Shown here one piece after another: positions 32,896-44,740 of a DNA stretch of 64,000 nt. The notes beneath the pieces are model-generated. The model saw only the letters and a list, made by a program, of their open reading frames with translations. It did not search any database and was not told where the DNA came from. A program made the translations under genes and the position numbers. The stretch is taken from the NCBI GenBank assembly GCA_005406025.1, contig BGZK01000538.1, forward strand, positions 248,001 to 312,000, read 5' to 3'. Position 1 is the stretch's first letter; every line of letters starts with the position of its first letter. This DNA is from Eumeta japonica (taxonomy: Eukaryota; Arthropoda; Insecta; Lepidoptera; Psychidae).

Positions 32896-35549
32896 TTATT
32901 CAGTTAGCACGTCGGCTCTTTTAAGTCTTTTAAATGGATATGGCTGTAAGAGCAAATTAGATAAGGGGTTTGGATGTGTTGCCAGTCGGTTTTTATAGTT
33001 AGTTGAGTACCGTTTCGCCTCTACCAAAACTGTTGGGATTTCCAGATAATCGTGTATTTCTGAGTTGCGTGCATACCAGGGTGCTGACGATAAGGTCCTC
33101 AGTATATTGTTCTGAGCTCTCTGAAGGCACACAATGTTGGATTTACTGGCAGATGACCACAGTTGTATCCCATATGTCCATATTGGTTTGATTATGGAAC
33201 AATATACCCGTAGTTTGTTGGAAAGAGATAGTGCGGACTGTCTTCCGAGGAGCCAGAGGAGGTTTTGAAACGAAAATTAATTTCATTGCGCTTATTTTTA
33301 TATGATCCTTCCATGTCATTCTTCTGTCCAGGTAGAACCCCAAGTATTTGACACAGGTCGATTGTGGAAGTTTGTCGCGGCCTAAGTTGACTGAGGGGCA
33401 AGTTTCAAGTCTAAGCGCAAACGTGATATGATGCGATTTTGGGGCGCTAGCTTTAATGCGCCATTTGGTTAACCAGTCATGGGTGATGTTGAGTTGACTC
33501 TGCAGCAAAGTGCTGGCCTGCTTCGGGTCGCGGCTGCATGCGAGAAAGGCCGCATCGTCAGCGAAAGTTGCCACGGCTACTTTGGGAGACTGGGGCAGGT
33601 CGCTGGTAAAAATATTATAGAGGACTGGGCCAAGCACAGAACCCTGGGGTACCCCGCTAGACAGGTGTAGAGAGGATCTTGCATCACGCAGCTTGACCTG
33701 GAATGTTCTATCGCAGAGATAAGAGCTCATTAAGAGGTAATAGGAGTGAGGAAGGATTTTCTTAATTTTGCACAGCAGTCCCTTATGCCATACACGATCG
33801 AACGCTTGTTGGACGTCCAGAAAAGCAGCAGAGCAGTATTCTTTTTGTTCGAGGCATTGCCTTATAGTGCTATAGACACGGTGGACTTGCTCTATGGTAG
33901 AGTGATGTTTTCGGAACCCATATTGGTGGTCTGGTATTACGTAGTTTATTTCTAGACACGGTGACAATCGTTCCAAGACAATCCTTTCCCACAACTTTGA
34001 CAGTACCGGCGTTAGGCTGATGGGACGGTATGATGAGGCTTCATTGGGTGGCTTACCAGGCTTATGAATCATAACAATTTGAGATGTCTTCCAAAGTGTC
34101 GGTACGTGAGAGGTTCTAAATGTGGCGTTAAAAGGATAGTTAAGAAAACTAAACACTTCCTAGGAAGCTCTTTCAGTAGTCTTGGTGTAATTAAGTCAAA
34201 TCCTGGAGATTTATTTGGGTTCATTTTGGATATTATTTTAGTCAGTTCTTTTGGAGTAGTATGGCGCAGTGGTAGACACATCTGCAGGTCTTGTTTCAGT
34301 ATTGCCTCTATTTCAGGGTCTTCTGGGGTATCTGCGTCATTGGGTTTAAAGACACTAGAAAGATGAATGGCAAAGGCCTCAGATTTTTCTTGATCCGTTC
34401 GGGCCCACGTGCTTCCAGATCTAATGGGTGGGGAACACTGTTGAGGCTGCGGTAAGCTTTTGTAGCCTTCAAAGGTTGTAGGCTCCATGTCCATTGGGAG
34501 ACATCTTCTCCAGCCTTTTCTTGATCATGTCATTGGTAGTTTCTGCAAGGAGATTCTTTAGTTCTTTAATAGCACGGTTTAACTTTGTTTTGTCTGAGGC
34601 CCTATGGGATAACTGCCAAACTCTACGAAGACGACGTTTTTCAGCAACTTTTTTCTTGACCACAAGAGGTGTCGGAACACTATAAGATGATGCCTTTAGC
34701 TCAGGGTGCTAGTCCAAGCAGCTACCTGGATTAAGTTGGTGATGTATAGGCTTGCATTGTCCACTTCTTCATTAGTCTTAAGAGATAGTTTGAGGTCAAT
34801 GTTTGATTCCAGGTATTCACGAAAACAATCCCAGTCCGTTTTGGAGTTATGGAGATAGTCGGTGCCAGAATCATGGGGTATAGCTATTGGGCTAAGTATC
34901 AGTATAACTGGTGTGTGGTCAGAGGAACCATCTAAGCTTGACTTGATAAGAGTATTCTGTAAGCAGATGTTTTTTGTGATAAAAAAGTCTAGTAGATCAG
35001 GAGTTTTATTGCTATCCGTAGGCCAGTATGTGGGCTCTCCGGTTGACATAGATCTGAGGTGATTAGCATCAATACTCTTCTTAAGTTCCTTACCCCTGGT
35101 TACCGTTATTCTTGATCCCCAGTGAGAATGCTTCGCGTTCCAGTCACCTCCAGCGATGAATCTGTTGCCCAGAGTCTTGAAGAAGTCAGAAAACATTTCC
35201 TCTTTTATGGTATGACGCGGCGGGCAGTATATTGCCGAAAGGTTCAGAAATCCTGATCGATCTTCAACTCTAATGGAGGTAGCTTGGAGATAGGGGGCTG
35301 CAAATGGGTCTAGGAGACAGTGCTTTACACTATTCTTGATGATTATTGCAGCTCCAGCATGGGCGCCTCCATCAGGGTGAGGCGTGAGATAAACGGAATA
35401 TCCCGGCACGTTTATCCGGCTCCTTGATGTAGTATGCGATTCTGAGATGAGGCAAACGTCAATCATGTTAGATTTCATGAAAACTTCGAGTTCGTTTTGT
35501 TGGGAGCAAGACCATTTATGTTCCACGTGGCTACGTGCAAGGAAGTCAT
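32896..35549 (-). CDS. Jockey LINE ORF2: endonuclease and reverse transcriptase
   Basis: ATG at 35549, opening MTSLHVATWNINGLAPNK (APE endonuclease Asn motif). After a one-base A-run loss the 34696-35526 frame gives SESHTT, GGDWNAKH and SSDHTPV: the endonuclease catalytic set is intact. RT follows through shifts near 34690 (C run), 34480 and 34100 (T run). In the 33143-34156 frame are SSYRPISLTP, AAFLDVQQAFDRVWH, SGVPQGSVLGPVLYN and the catalytic FADD (frame residues 198-201). Further A- and C-run losses near 33300 and 33255 lead into the C-terminal part (YARNSEIHDYLEIP), stop at 32896. Enzyme of target-primed reverse transcription. Confidence 0.92.
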
Positions 35550-35551
35550 TA
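35547..35551 (-). promoter_or_regulatory. TAATG stop-start overlap between ORF1 and ORF2
   Basis: The ORF1 stop TAA (35551-35549) shares one base with the ORF2 ATG (35549-35547). Such UAAUG junctions are known to couple translation in some insect LINEs (SART1 of Bombyx is the case I recall). Confidence 0.8.
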
Positions 35552-36871
35552 TTTAAGTTTGGAGATAAGGGTAGAAATAACGCCCACTAGGGAGCCTATT
35601 TGTTGAATTAAGATATCCATTTTCTCACTTTGTTTGAGCAGCATATCTTCCAATTTACTATTGGATTGTTGACTTGGTTGGGGAGTTTTTCCAGAGGTGG
35701 CGTCGGCATATGATCTACTATGAGTGTTATTTCCATTACCAGTTGATTCGTTGCCCACAGTCGGATTACTCGGTGGAGTTTGGTTACTTTGGGCAGGTTG
35801 TTTTGCCCTAGGCATGGTGGTTTTGTGTCTTCGAGCTAGAATCTCTTTGTATATTTCACAGCCTTTATAGTTTGCTGGATGGTCACACGAGCAGAGAGCA
35901 CATTTAGCCGGTGTAGTTCTATCTTTCTTTTTGCACTCAGAACTTTTATGACCTTCACCGCATTTAACACACCTATATGGTCTCATGCAGTTGTTCTTTG
36001 AGTGACCGTACTGTTGACAACGTTGGCATTGGACAATAGTTTTTTGATTTTCTGGGGTCTTCTATCTTTACCTTTTGGTTAAATATATATTTGATGCTTT
36101 TGACCGCAGGATTATTAATACTGGGCTCAATGTTGACAAAAAAGGTGGAAGTGGGTTTCTTGTCTGGTCCATAGCGCGCATTGATTATTTCTCCTTTGAC
36201 TCTATTGTTGGTGGCTTCAATTGCTTCTATAATGGCATCATGGGGGAGTACTGTGGTGTAGATCTTTTATGACTACTCTGTAGCATTTGGTGTCTTTTGG
36301 TGTGAAAGTATGGCCTATGAGGCCTTTTGCTCTTATAGTAGTTATGATCTTCTTGTACTCTTCTGCGGAGCTGACGAGGATGTGGAGTAGGTTTTATTAA
36401 TGAGCTTGAATTTAAAGTTTACTTTATCACTGGCTGTTTGAAGTAACTTCGATAGTTCATTAACATCCTCTATGCCATTGAGGACGATGGGTGGTGGTTT
36501 ACTTGGTTTGATGACATTGGAGGAGCACGTTTCATCTGAGGGATCTAGTGGTAGATTACTAAAGCGGTTTGCCGTGGTGGTTTTCGACGTCAGGTGAAGA
36601 ATCGCAAAATTTTCTTTTCTTATTGTTACGATTTGGCACCCTTTGCCATGGCGGTGGAGCTATATAATGATTATCTTCCTGCGACATTACCTCGCGCGAA
36701 ATGCTAGTCTCGTTTACCGGCACTGTTATAGCCGTTTGGTGGTTTTGAGTAACCATTCCTAGATCAGTGAGGGATGACGATCGTTGCCTGATAAATAAAC
36801 TTGGGTGTAGTATTTGTTGTTTTAACTGTTTTGCTGCGGTTGGGGTTATTTGAATTTGAATTTGAACTCAT
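35549..36871 (-). CDS. Jockey LINE ORF1 (nucleocapsid-like), frameshifted
   Basis: Starts MSSNSNSNNPNRSKTV at 36871. Frames then shift: the 36559-36756 part (VTQNHQTAITVPVN...) is followed by a PRE_C2HC-type region and the 35549-35986 frame. Three zinc knuckles follow one another: CQRCQQYGHSKNNC, CVKCGEGHKSSEC and CALCSCDHPANYKGC. The C-terminus is Ser/Gln-rich with a short coiled tail (LEDMLLKQSEKMDILIQQIG). RNA-binding particle protein of the retrotransposon. Stop TAA overlaps the ORF2 ATG. Confidence 0.9.
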
Positions 36872-37293
36872 TTTGTTCCCACGAGAAGGGTCGATGTAAA
36901 GGTCACTCATAGGGTAACGCCCATTCCTACAAGAAGGCACAATTCAACGATGTGAGCCGGGTCCATCGAGGTTGGCGCTAGCGACTGATTGCCCTCAGCC
37001 ATACATCCCATCGGCGCGGTCCTCACCTTAGGATTGGGGTTGTTTTGAAGAGGTTGTCTTCCTCTTGACCCAGGCGATTAAGCCAAGGCCACCGTTCTTA
37101 CGAGACCTGACCGCAAGGTTACGGTGTGTAAAGGTCATTTCCTACCTCTACAGAAGCTGGCTGTTAGGCCTGCCTAGTAGGTTAGTTAACCGCCGCCTAC
37201 GACTCGGCGTTTGTTGTTCTTTAGCACCACCCAGGGGACACGTGTAGGGTAGTGGTTAGGTAGCTCCTACGGACGCGAACAACATTGTCCCCC
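36872..37293 (-). promoter_or_regulatory. Jockey LINE 5' UTR
   Basis: GC-richer untranslated leader between the 5' target-site copy and the ORF1 ATG. In Jockey-type LINEs this region carries an internal downstream-element promoter. No TATA box is seen. Confidence 0.6.
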
Positions 37294-37307
37294 AAATATA
37301 TACATAT
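37294..37307. repeat. LINE target-site duplication, 5' copy
   Basis: Identical to 32761-32774. It fixes the element's 5' end at 37293 and shows it is not 5'-truncated at a random internal point. Confidence 0.9.
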
Positions 37308-38004
37308 AACAAAATATTACTCACTGATTCATCACAAAATATAAAAAACTTGTAAAGCTATAAAATTATGAAATTTGGCCGGATAACAGTTTATGTAATG
37401 TAGGGATTTACTAAGAAAGGATTTTTGAAAATAATTAATTTAGAGGGTATAAAAATGGTGTTGAATTTAGTATTGAATTTTTTGTAAATCGGAGTGCTAC
37501 AGTGAAGTTTATTATAAGTATTGTTTATTAAAAATGGTGAGACCCGTTTTTTTTATAATGTAGGGGGTAGGAAGAAAAATGGTATTTTATTTTACACATT
37601 CACAAACATATTCCAATCATATACTCGTTTGTCTATTCTATGAAATACGTCATTTCAAACAACAGATTTTGCATATAACTCATAACGTGAAGCACTCGAA
37701 TTATGCTTTATTTTTGATTTCTTAAGGTCAAGAAATTTTCTGGCCTTAAATTGTCTCTATTATATTCATACTACTTTTATAGAATAAAATTAATGCAAGT
37801 ATTTTAATGGAAATACTATTATTGTCAAGTGTGATATTTCTAAAAAACGATCATCATGTTTAATGTTCATTTGAGTGATAGGCCATGATGTTGTCAACTT
37901 GGTTACAGCACGAAAATGGGTCGGTTAGACCGGTGAGGTACCACACTTTCACAGATGTATTTCGTACGGTGAATGAGAGTTTCGGTGGCCCACTCTCCCC
38001 TCTA
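37308..38004. other. Repeat-derived intergenic DNA
   Basis: 37890-38000 ('cacgaaaatgggtcgg', 'gaggtaccacactttcacag', 'ggtggcccactctcccct') is a diverged match to 52700-52840, the 5' part of a lepidopteran LINE 3'-end repeat. The rest is unassigned. Confidence 0.55.
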
Positions 38005-38110
38005 TTATGGTTGAAATAGATTTCTAGGACCCTAAAATATCAAGATCTAGTGAAATTTTGATTTTAGAAAATCGGGGTCAAAACAGTAACTCTGCAATTT
38101 TATGAAAATT
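38005..38110 (+). repeat. Foldback-like repeat, right terminal fragment
   Basis: 'gattttagaaaatcggggtc' followed by 'aaaacagtaact' and 'gaaaatttttaaattttc' match the right end of copy B (17555-17640) and the reversed left end of copy A (2040-2110). Confidence 0.65.
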
Positions 38111-38214
38111 TTTAAATTTTCGTGAGAAAAGCCTAAGAATAAAAGTCGAGTCGGTCAGCGATGGCTGCTCTAGAAAATCTTGGGCAGACCAAATTGTTGG
38201 CATTTTAAAAAAAG

Positions 38215-38335
38215 GGTTAAATTTTTGGTAGTCGAAACCGACAAATTTGCATGAAAAGATTGATGAGTGTCTGTGAAACAAGCGAGATAGGCAAAGACTG
38301 TACCATGTGGATATGTCTCTGTCTTCCTTTCTGAG
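38215..38335. repeat. Dispersed repeat, partner of 5410-5530
   Basis: See 5410-5530: shared 'gggttaaattt', 'gcatgaaa.gattgat' and 'gtaccatgtgga' in the same order. Confidence 0.65.
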
Positions 38336-38639
38336 AAATAAGTGTAAGTTTATAAGATTAATATAATTGACAAAATATAAAACGTATTTTACGTATCTAC
38401 GAATTTTATAAAATCTACGAATTTTACACAAAAACAGTTAAAAACAAGACGTAAAATTTTAGCCAGACTTCCACAGACGTCAATCGACCTCCTATAAAAA
38501 CTTTCCTGATGCGTAATAAGCCACTCCATACAATCACCGATCTCCAATATGGAGTTTCGACACGTCCGCAGTGACTATTTCGCATAGCGAATTCGCCCGA
38601 AAATCTGAAATTATAGACGGGATCCGAACGTAATAGTTA

Positions 38640-38765
38640 CAAAGTTCCGGAGCTTTCGAGGTGGCGCAGTCGGCGCGAGCATTCCCGTCACGCGCGGGCC
38701 GGCCGCCCGCGCCGCCCGCGCCCGCGCCCCGCGGTCACTACGCCGCTGCCGGCCTTGATTTGGAA
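38640..38765. other. GC-rich island
   Basis: About 120 bp of very high GC ('gggccggccgcccgcgccgc') in AT-rich DNA. The minus-strand 88-codon frame through it is Arg/Ala-rich, as expected from base composition alone. Could be a CpG-island-like promoter or a conserved element. Confidence 0.4.
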
Positions 38766-39804
38766 TCGCTGAAATTTCGATTTTATTCTTTTCATTTCTT
38801 TTTTTTTTTATCTGAACACGAGCGCTTTTAGTGTAACCGTCCGCTTTTCCGGCCGAGTTGATGTCAATGGGAACCATCAGAGTTGGAGTCTCCTAGAGAA
38901 ACTCCGATAATCGACGGAATTTTATGTAAAAAAGTGTTTTAATTCGTTCCGTAGTCTGTTTCTTAAAAAGGAATTTTGTTGAAAATCCAAGAAACATTTA
39001 ATTTAACAAAGGAAAATCTTTCGCATTATTGGAATGACTTAATTGAAATTTATAAAGAAAAATTTGATTCCATCAAACACGAATTATCTTTATTTGAAAG
39101 AGGATAGTAATGCGCTGGTTGCTGAGGACAAACCAAGCAAAGCAACCTATCCCATGCATTTGTGAACTTTTGAAATATTAATTTGAAAGGAAGTCAATTC
39201 TAAATTAAACGTCGCCCATTATCGCTTTGATAAAACCTTTTTCCGCGACCCAGAAATATCTTCTCCAACTATTGTATTGTACAAATCAGACCGTTGTTTG
39301 ATTCTGATTCAGAGTAAGGTGCCTTTTGCAGAGGCAATAGTGCTTAAAATACATAAAATTTCAAAAGTCACTTTAAATTAAAAAAAAAAAACTGTTCCGA
39401 CTGCATTTAGGTACTAATGTCATCTTTGGGCTATGGTGCCCCAATATCAACTCTAGCCTCTGGATTGCATCCAATGCAAAGCGTCGTCAACGGCCCTTTT
39501 ACATCTGGCCAGCTCGACCCATTGGCCTTGCGAAGAGACGAAGTATTTTTGCGCATACTTTATCGCTTATACTATGGGCAGTGATCTGAAGAGCTGTTCA
39601 AAATTATTGCTGCTCCTCGTTTCTGTTATTGTTCTGATCGGCAAAATACCATCATCACTGACTTAATAACTGACGTGTTACTATCGTACGTTTCGTACGC
39701 AATTTTCTGCCACTTACAGCAAAACCTTGGAATAATTCACTGTCAGCAATATTCCCAATGAAGTCAGACAAGGGGGGTTTTCAAAAAAGAGCATATTCTT
39801 TCTT
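38766..39804. other. Intergenic, nothing recognised
   Basis: Short frames only. 39400-39560 is slightly GC-richer without a domain. Confidence 0.5.
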
Positions 39805-39893
39805 AAAAGGCCGGTAACACAAACGCGCTCTATTCTCCTGAGGGTGCGGCGTTGGCACTCCCTTGGGGCCCACGTGCTCGTTTGCTCTTATTG
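39805..39893 (+). mobile_element. LINE 3'-terminal fragment
   Basis: 'aaaaggccggtaacacaaac', 'ctcctgagggtgcggcg' and 'ccacgtgctcgtttgc' in this order are the conserved 3' end of a common lepidopteran LINE (CR1/L2-like as I recall), here without upstream coding sequence. Confidence 0.6.
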
Positions 39894-40984
39894 TATATTA
39901 CAAAAAATACCTTTTAGCAAAAATACACCCATCAGCTAGAGTCGTCATATATTTTTTAAGGTACAGCTAATAAGCTTTTAAATGAATGAAACAATAAAAG
40001 CATAAAATACTGTTTTGGAAAATATTCAACTATATGACACTCATTAGATTTATGATAAGTTTTTGAAATACCTTTAAAGTTGTTATATAATAGAATCGAC
40101 GATCCGAAGATTTGCCTGACTGGAGTTATTGCTGTATCAGTTGTATGGATTGAGATAAATCTAACAACCACAGACATTTTGTACTCGATTAAATAGCTTA
40201 AGATTCGAGTCTTGACATACTAATATATATTTTTAAATTTATGTACTTGCAAACGATGATTTGTATAATATATGTACATATTCCATAATAATCGTAATCA
40301 TTATTTCGGCTTTGTCGCAATCGATTGATGATACCCTGCCGGTTATCGCTAAACATGTAAAACCTAAACATACTACAACTATGGTCTGAGTATAGCATCA
40401 GGTCAAAATAAAATGACGTTTTAGTATGAAAATCGAAAGTGTATTCAAAATTATTCAGCACCCATGAATTAGCCATTGGAAGGTCTTTAATGATAACCAT
40501 ATCACGTTCGTAGTAAAATTTATGTCATATCATCAAAATTAATTGTAAATACAAAGTTTCATTTTTGTAATAATTGAAGAATTCTTTCATGACTAAGAGT
40601 TTCTGTATTTAGAAACGATTAAAAGTTATGCATATTGTGTTGTATTCAAATAATAATTCTCTTAATATTCGAAAAATAATATATGCAGTTAGCAGTGAAA
40701 ACGAACATACAGAATTAGTGAAAGATTTAAATACAGATTCAAGCTGAATTTATGTTCGGTTAAACTAATTAAAAAAAAAACCCTATCGAATCTGAGTCAA
40801 ACTGCGTAGAGTCGTCCGTCCAATATTTATTTATATTACAAGAGTATAAGTACGAAATATTCTTTTTTTTAAATATGACTCAAGTTTTCTATGGTAATTA
40901 AAAATAAATTACTCACATAATTTAATATGTTTTATTAAAATTTGATCCAAATTATGTGCGGTAAATAAAAAAAAATCTGTAAAA
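39894..40984. other. Intergenic, nothing recognised
   Basis: AT-rich; the 73- and 100-codon minus-strand frames (39956-40177, 40198-40500) show no family features. Confidence 0.5.
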
Positions 40985-41150
40985 CGATTGAACCTGCAGG
41001 CCATCCTTAAAACTTTCGGCTATGATATTCGTTTATGTGTTTTTGATCTCCTTGAGTTTTAAATATTGTCTATGAAATTTTGAGCTTAAAATTTGAAAGA
41101 CGGTTGAGCCTGCAAATCTTCAGTGAAACTTCTTACTACATCTCCCCATA
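40985..41150 (+). repeat. Foldback-like repeat, core fragment
   Basis: 'gatctccttgagtttta' and 'ttgagcttaaaatttgaaag', then 'acggttgagcctgc', match the unique core of copy B (16600-16720) in the same orientation and copy A (3150-3245) reversed. Confidence 0.65.
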
Positions 41151-41301
41151 CGCGAGTCTCGTGGTGCCTCCGTCGCTCGCGTTGCCTACTTAGGGCGCGC
41201 TGTTCAACTGGATACTACCTATTTTAGAAACGGGCGACGTCCCTGACCTATGTATTACGCAATCGGTTAGATAACGCATAGTGCTCCATTACATTGACTG
41301 T

Positions 41302-41359
41302 AAACTCAAAGTGGTCTGTTAATAAACAGATGATTAGTTTAACATACCACTTTGAGGTT
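41302..41359. repeat. Two-part imperfect hairpin, pre-miRNA-sized
   Basis: 'ctcaaagtggt' (41305-41315) pairs exactly with 41346-41356, and two more pairs lie outside it. A small inner hairpin 'tctgtt-aata-aacaga' sits in the loop. About 58 nt overall, shorter than a usual insect pre-miRNA. Confidence 0.6.
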
Positions 41360-41569
41360 AATATTTCTTATTAGTTTGATTCATATAGACACGGATTGTA
41401 TGTTCGGTACGCAGTTTATGTCGGTCCGGCAAGAACAGTACCCGTGAACCAAACTCGTAACAAGACATGAGAGTAATTTTATAAGGGTTCTGTTTTTCGT
41501 TGGTTGTGCGCAACCCTAAATACAGCGGTTTTATACCAAACTGGAAACAGTTTATAGTGTTGTTGTAAG

Positions 41570-41710
41570 GTAATACGTTGGCACGCCTTTCCCGGGGCCC
41601 GCCGCGCCCCCGCCGCCCCGCCCGCCCCGACAGAGACTGATGAGGCGGCTGCGTCACGACCTTCATCTTTTTTGCGTCCCGCTCACGCGCGCCGCCGCTG
41701 TAACTGCGGG
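41570..41710. other. GC-rich island
   Basis: 'ggggcccgccgcgcccccgc' with further CG-rich sequence up to 'gcgcgccgccgctg' at about 41700. No ORF that I trust. Similar in texture to 38640 and 58130. Confidence 0.4.
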
Positions 41711-41879
41711 ATAAGGTGGAAATTATGTTGTTTTGACAGTAATTAAATTAGTTTAATTTATGTCGAATTCCTTACATAAATCATTTGAATCTATTCGTAG
41801 ATTTGATTTTCAAGGTTTAAATTAATTTAAAGCTAATTAAAAAGGATTCTAAAAAGACATAAAAACTTCTAATTTCTTC

Positions 41880-42440
41880 GTATCTCAATATATAAAAAGC
41901 TATTTGCATGTTTGTCTTTCTGTCCGATATAAATGGACTCCAACTCTGTTTGACCGGATACTATGAAAGTCGGTACATATTATATGTATGTTTTCATAGA
42001 GAGAAGGTTTTTAGGCAATTTATTTTAGCATTTGTCCCGACTTCGCCCGCGTTCTGTACTACCGAACCGATAACTTCTACATCTATTCTAAAATCTCCGA
42101 GTAAAGCCTATATTTTATTTAGACACTAGCCCCAGCCTTTTATAAAATGAAATCGTGGCCGATAGTGGTATCGGATTTGAATGAGAGACGTAGAGCAGGA
42201 TCGAGGACCGTGGCCGGGACCGAAATTAAGAACAGGGCCGGGGTCGAAACCAAATATGGAACCTGAATCGAATCAAAAGCATAAACAAGATTCATATTGG
42301 GAATAATATGGAGACCAGAACTGAAAGTGGAAACGTGATTTTGATTAACAGCAAGATCGATTAATATGAAAAATGAAGGAACACATTCTATGTCCACGCG
42401 AGCGAAGTCGCGAGCGGGAACATAGTTTATATATAGTGAT
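41880..42440 (+). mobile_element. Helitron-like non-autonomous element, nearly whole
   Basis: 5' end 'tctcaatatataaaaagc', then the companion phrase 'ctgtccgatataaatgg', 'cccgacttcgcccgcg', the hexamer block (42165-42370), 'aatgaaggaacacattctat' and the tail 'cgcgagcgaagtcgcgagcg' followed by 'ggaacatagtttatatat'. The start and tail types are those of lepidopteran Helitron derivatives. No Rep/helicase, so it depended on an autonomous partner. Confidence 0.6.
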
Positions 42441-44529
42441 CAATGTACAGGATAGAAATGGAGCGTTGGTGATACTATGAAAATGAAATGCATTTTGAAA
42501 TTTGAAACGATATAAAATGAAATATAAAACGTACTATATTTAGAAAAATAAAATTCAATGGGATTCAGATAAAAAAACATAAAATGATAAATGGCTGAAA
42601 AAAGTGAATAAAATCAGTAATTGTGTTTCATCTGGGTAATTTAAAACTCTAACAAACAAAGCGAATAATTCTAATGTACCGATTGCCCAAGTAATATACA
42701 GGGAACTGATATATATGTATTATACAATAAAATGAATATAGTCACTTAAAAGAGAAAGTCATCTGTAAAAATGTGAAAGGCAATTTTAGAAAACTGGTCA
42801 AGGTGAGACACGGACTCTCGCATCTAGGGTTCTGTACTAAAGGAAGAAGTGACGAAAAATTGAAAAATGAAAGTTAGAATTAAACTCATGTATGTAGTAT
42901 TGCATGTTATAAATTCGAAGAAATCAGTATATAATGGTATTGGAGCAAACATATGTGTGATAGATAAGTACCCATGTAATTAAAATCCACATGTGTGTTC
43001 ATATGGACCTGTGATTCATATCTAAAAATTTTAGATGTCCAAAAAATTTGTAAATAGATTTTGTTTAAAATATTATTCATTGACTTTATATACAAAGCGA
43101 TATGTTGCTGTGACTTTTCTTGGATGGTTATGACGTATCTATGGCATAAAAAATACAGGGGGACACTTAGTTGGCAAACTTTGAAACTGCTAAACCACAA
43201 ATATACACTTCAGAGCGAAATTCACTTAAAAACCTCTAGTACATTTTTAAATGTCTAGTCACCCAATATAATGAACTACATAACAATAAAAATTGTGTTA
43301 TGTTTTATCTGTCGAAAGCTATTTATAATTTTTTCATAGTTACATCTTTACATAATAGCATAGTGGTTAAAATAAAGCACTTGTGTGTACAACTTCATCA
43401 GATTCGATTGAAAAATGACAGTTGTGAGATACGGATGAGCAGATCGACAGAAGGAAATTATAAGGATTCCATTTCTTGTCTATAGCTACGGAACCCCAAC
43501 ATGTATAACGTTATGCTAAGAGTCAACAAATTATAAGTTGGAAGATCTAGCTACAATACAGGTATCGATTTCATGAATTCTAAGGATCCGAAAGTAAGAA
43601 ATTTTTCAAGGCATATTTTCAAGACAGGTGAAATACAGACTCAACTTATATAGGATTTTGGCAAGATTTTGACGTCTGATATGAGCGCTTAATTATGGCC
43701 CTACAAGAAGTTCAATTAGTTTACGTATGCCTGGGTCGCGTGCCGTCTGCTCTAGATTTGATTTTTTAGGAACATAAGAAGCTGCAATTGTTTTTCTAAA
43801 GAGTCGCTATTTTTTTTCAAGAAGATCTCAATCGTTTCTTAAAAAATGCTGTATGTGATTGTCAAGTCGCTGCATTATACGAATCTTCGATTTATACGAT
43901 TTTCTCGACATAGAAAATCTTTAGTTCAATTCACAAACAAAATCCTGAAAAATGAAGAAAATGAACAGTATCTCATCCATACCGTTGTAGCAAACTATAC
44001 AAGAAACCGTCTAAGCACACAGAGATCGAAAACCTAAGCACACTTTGTCGGCGGCGGGCGACCGTGTTCCCCTCTCTATGGTCTAAGCAAACAGTAATAT
44101 GTACTTGAACTGTGTTTATGTAGCTTTGATTTATCGTAAGGAACCCCAAAAAGATGTCTGTTTATATTTGTGCTTGTACGATTTTAATTAATAACAAACA
44201 TTATTAATTATTGCCTTCTTAGTAAAATAATTTATCGAGAACATTATTATAATAAAATACATATAAACAGTGAAACAAAAACACATATATACGCATTACT
44301 ATACGATCTCTAAAAAAAAAAAAGCAAGTTTTTTTAGATTCGTTTCCATATTTTTAAATGTAATCATAACTAAGAGAAGAAAGTAATAAACATTGAGAAG
44401 TTATAAAAAAACATATTTAAGCATGCTGTATGTGTCATTATCACGTGTTTGCCTAATATAATGTAACCTATCTAAGGGACAAAACTTTAAGAATTTACAT
44501 TTGTTTATGAAATTTTGTTAATTAAAATG
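42441..44529. other. Intergenic, nothing recognised
   Basis: AT-rich. Frames of 60-97 codons (42907-43200 minus, 43061-43258 plus, 43846-44037 plus) have no domain or splice context. Confidence 0.5.
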
Positions 44530-44740
44530 AGATGAAGGCGACGCTTCGGGCGACTGCGTATTCGTACTTATGTACCTAACTGCCGAGTGTGTCGACACGT
44601 GGAACGGGCGTTAAACAGCAAGTTTAATACTTTAAGAGCTTTCTGACGTACACCTTTAATGTCTGCGCCGTTCCGCCGAAAACATTGACACGTTGAGCCG
44701 ACAAACGCGAAAGATCACAGGAAAATCCCTCCTACCGTAT
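44530..44740. other. GC-rich, low-repeat island
   Basis: CpG-bearing, complex (non-repetitive) sequence: 'gaaggcgacgcttcgggcga', 'gtgtgtcgacacgtgg', 'gcgccgttccgccgaaaac'. Contains palindromes gtgtcgacac and cacgtg-like sites. No ORF. One of the better candidates for conserved regulatory DNA here. Confidence 0.4.

Larger units (their letters stand above)
32775..37293 (-). mobile_element. Jockey-clade LINE, nearly full length
   Basis: 4.5-kb non-LTR retrotransposon. It has a 14-bp target-site duplication 'aaatatatacatat' (32761-32774 and 37294-37307), a poly(A) tail (plus-strand T run 32774-32796), a 5' UTR of about 420 bp, ORF1 with three CCHC-type knuckles, and ORF2 with endonuclease and RT. 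Frameshifts break both ORFs, but the reading is otherwise clean. Insertion must be recent, given the perfect duplication. Confidence 0.95.

Noticed and set aside
33479..34685. Plus-strand frames of 60-100 codons
   Set aside because: Antisense shadows of the Jockey ORF2.
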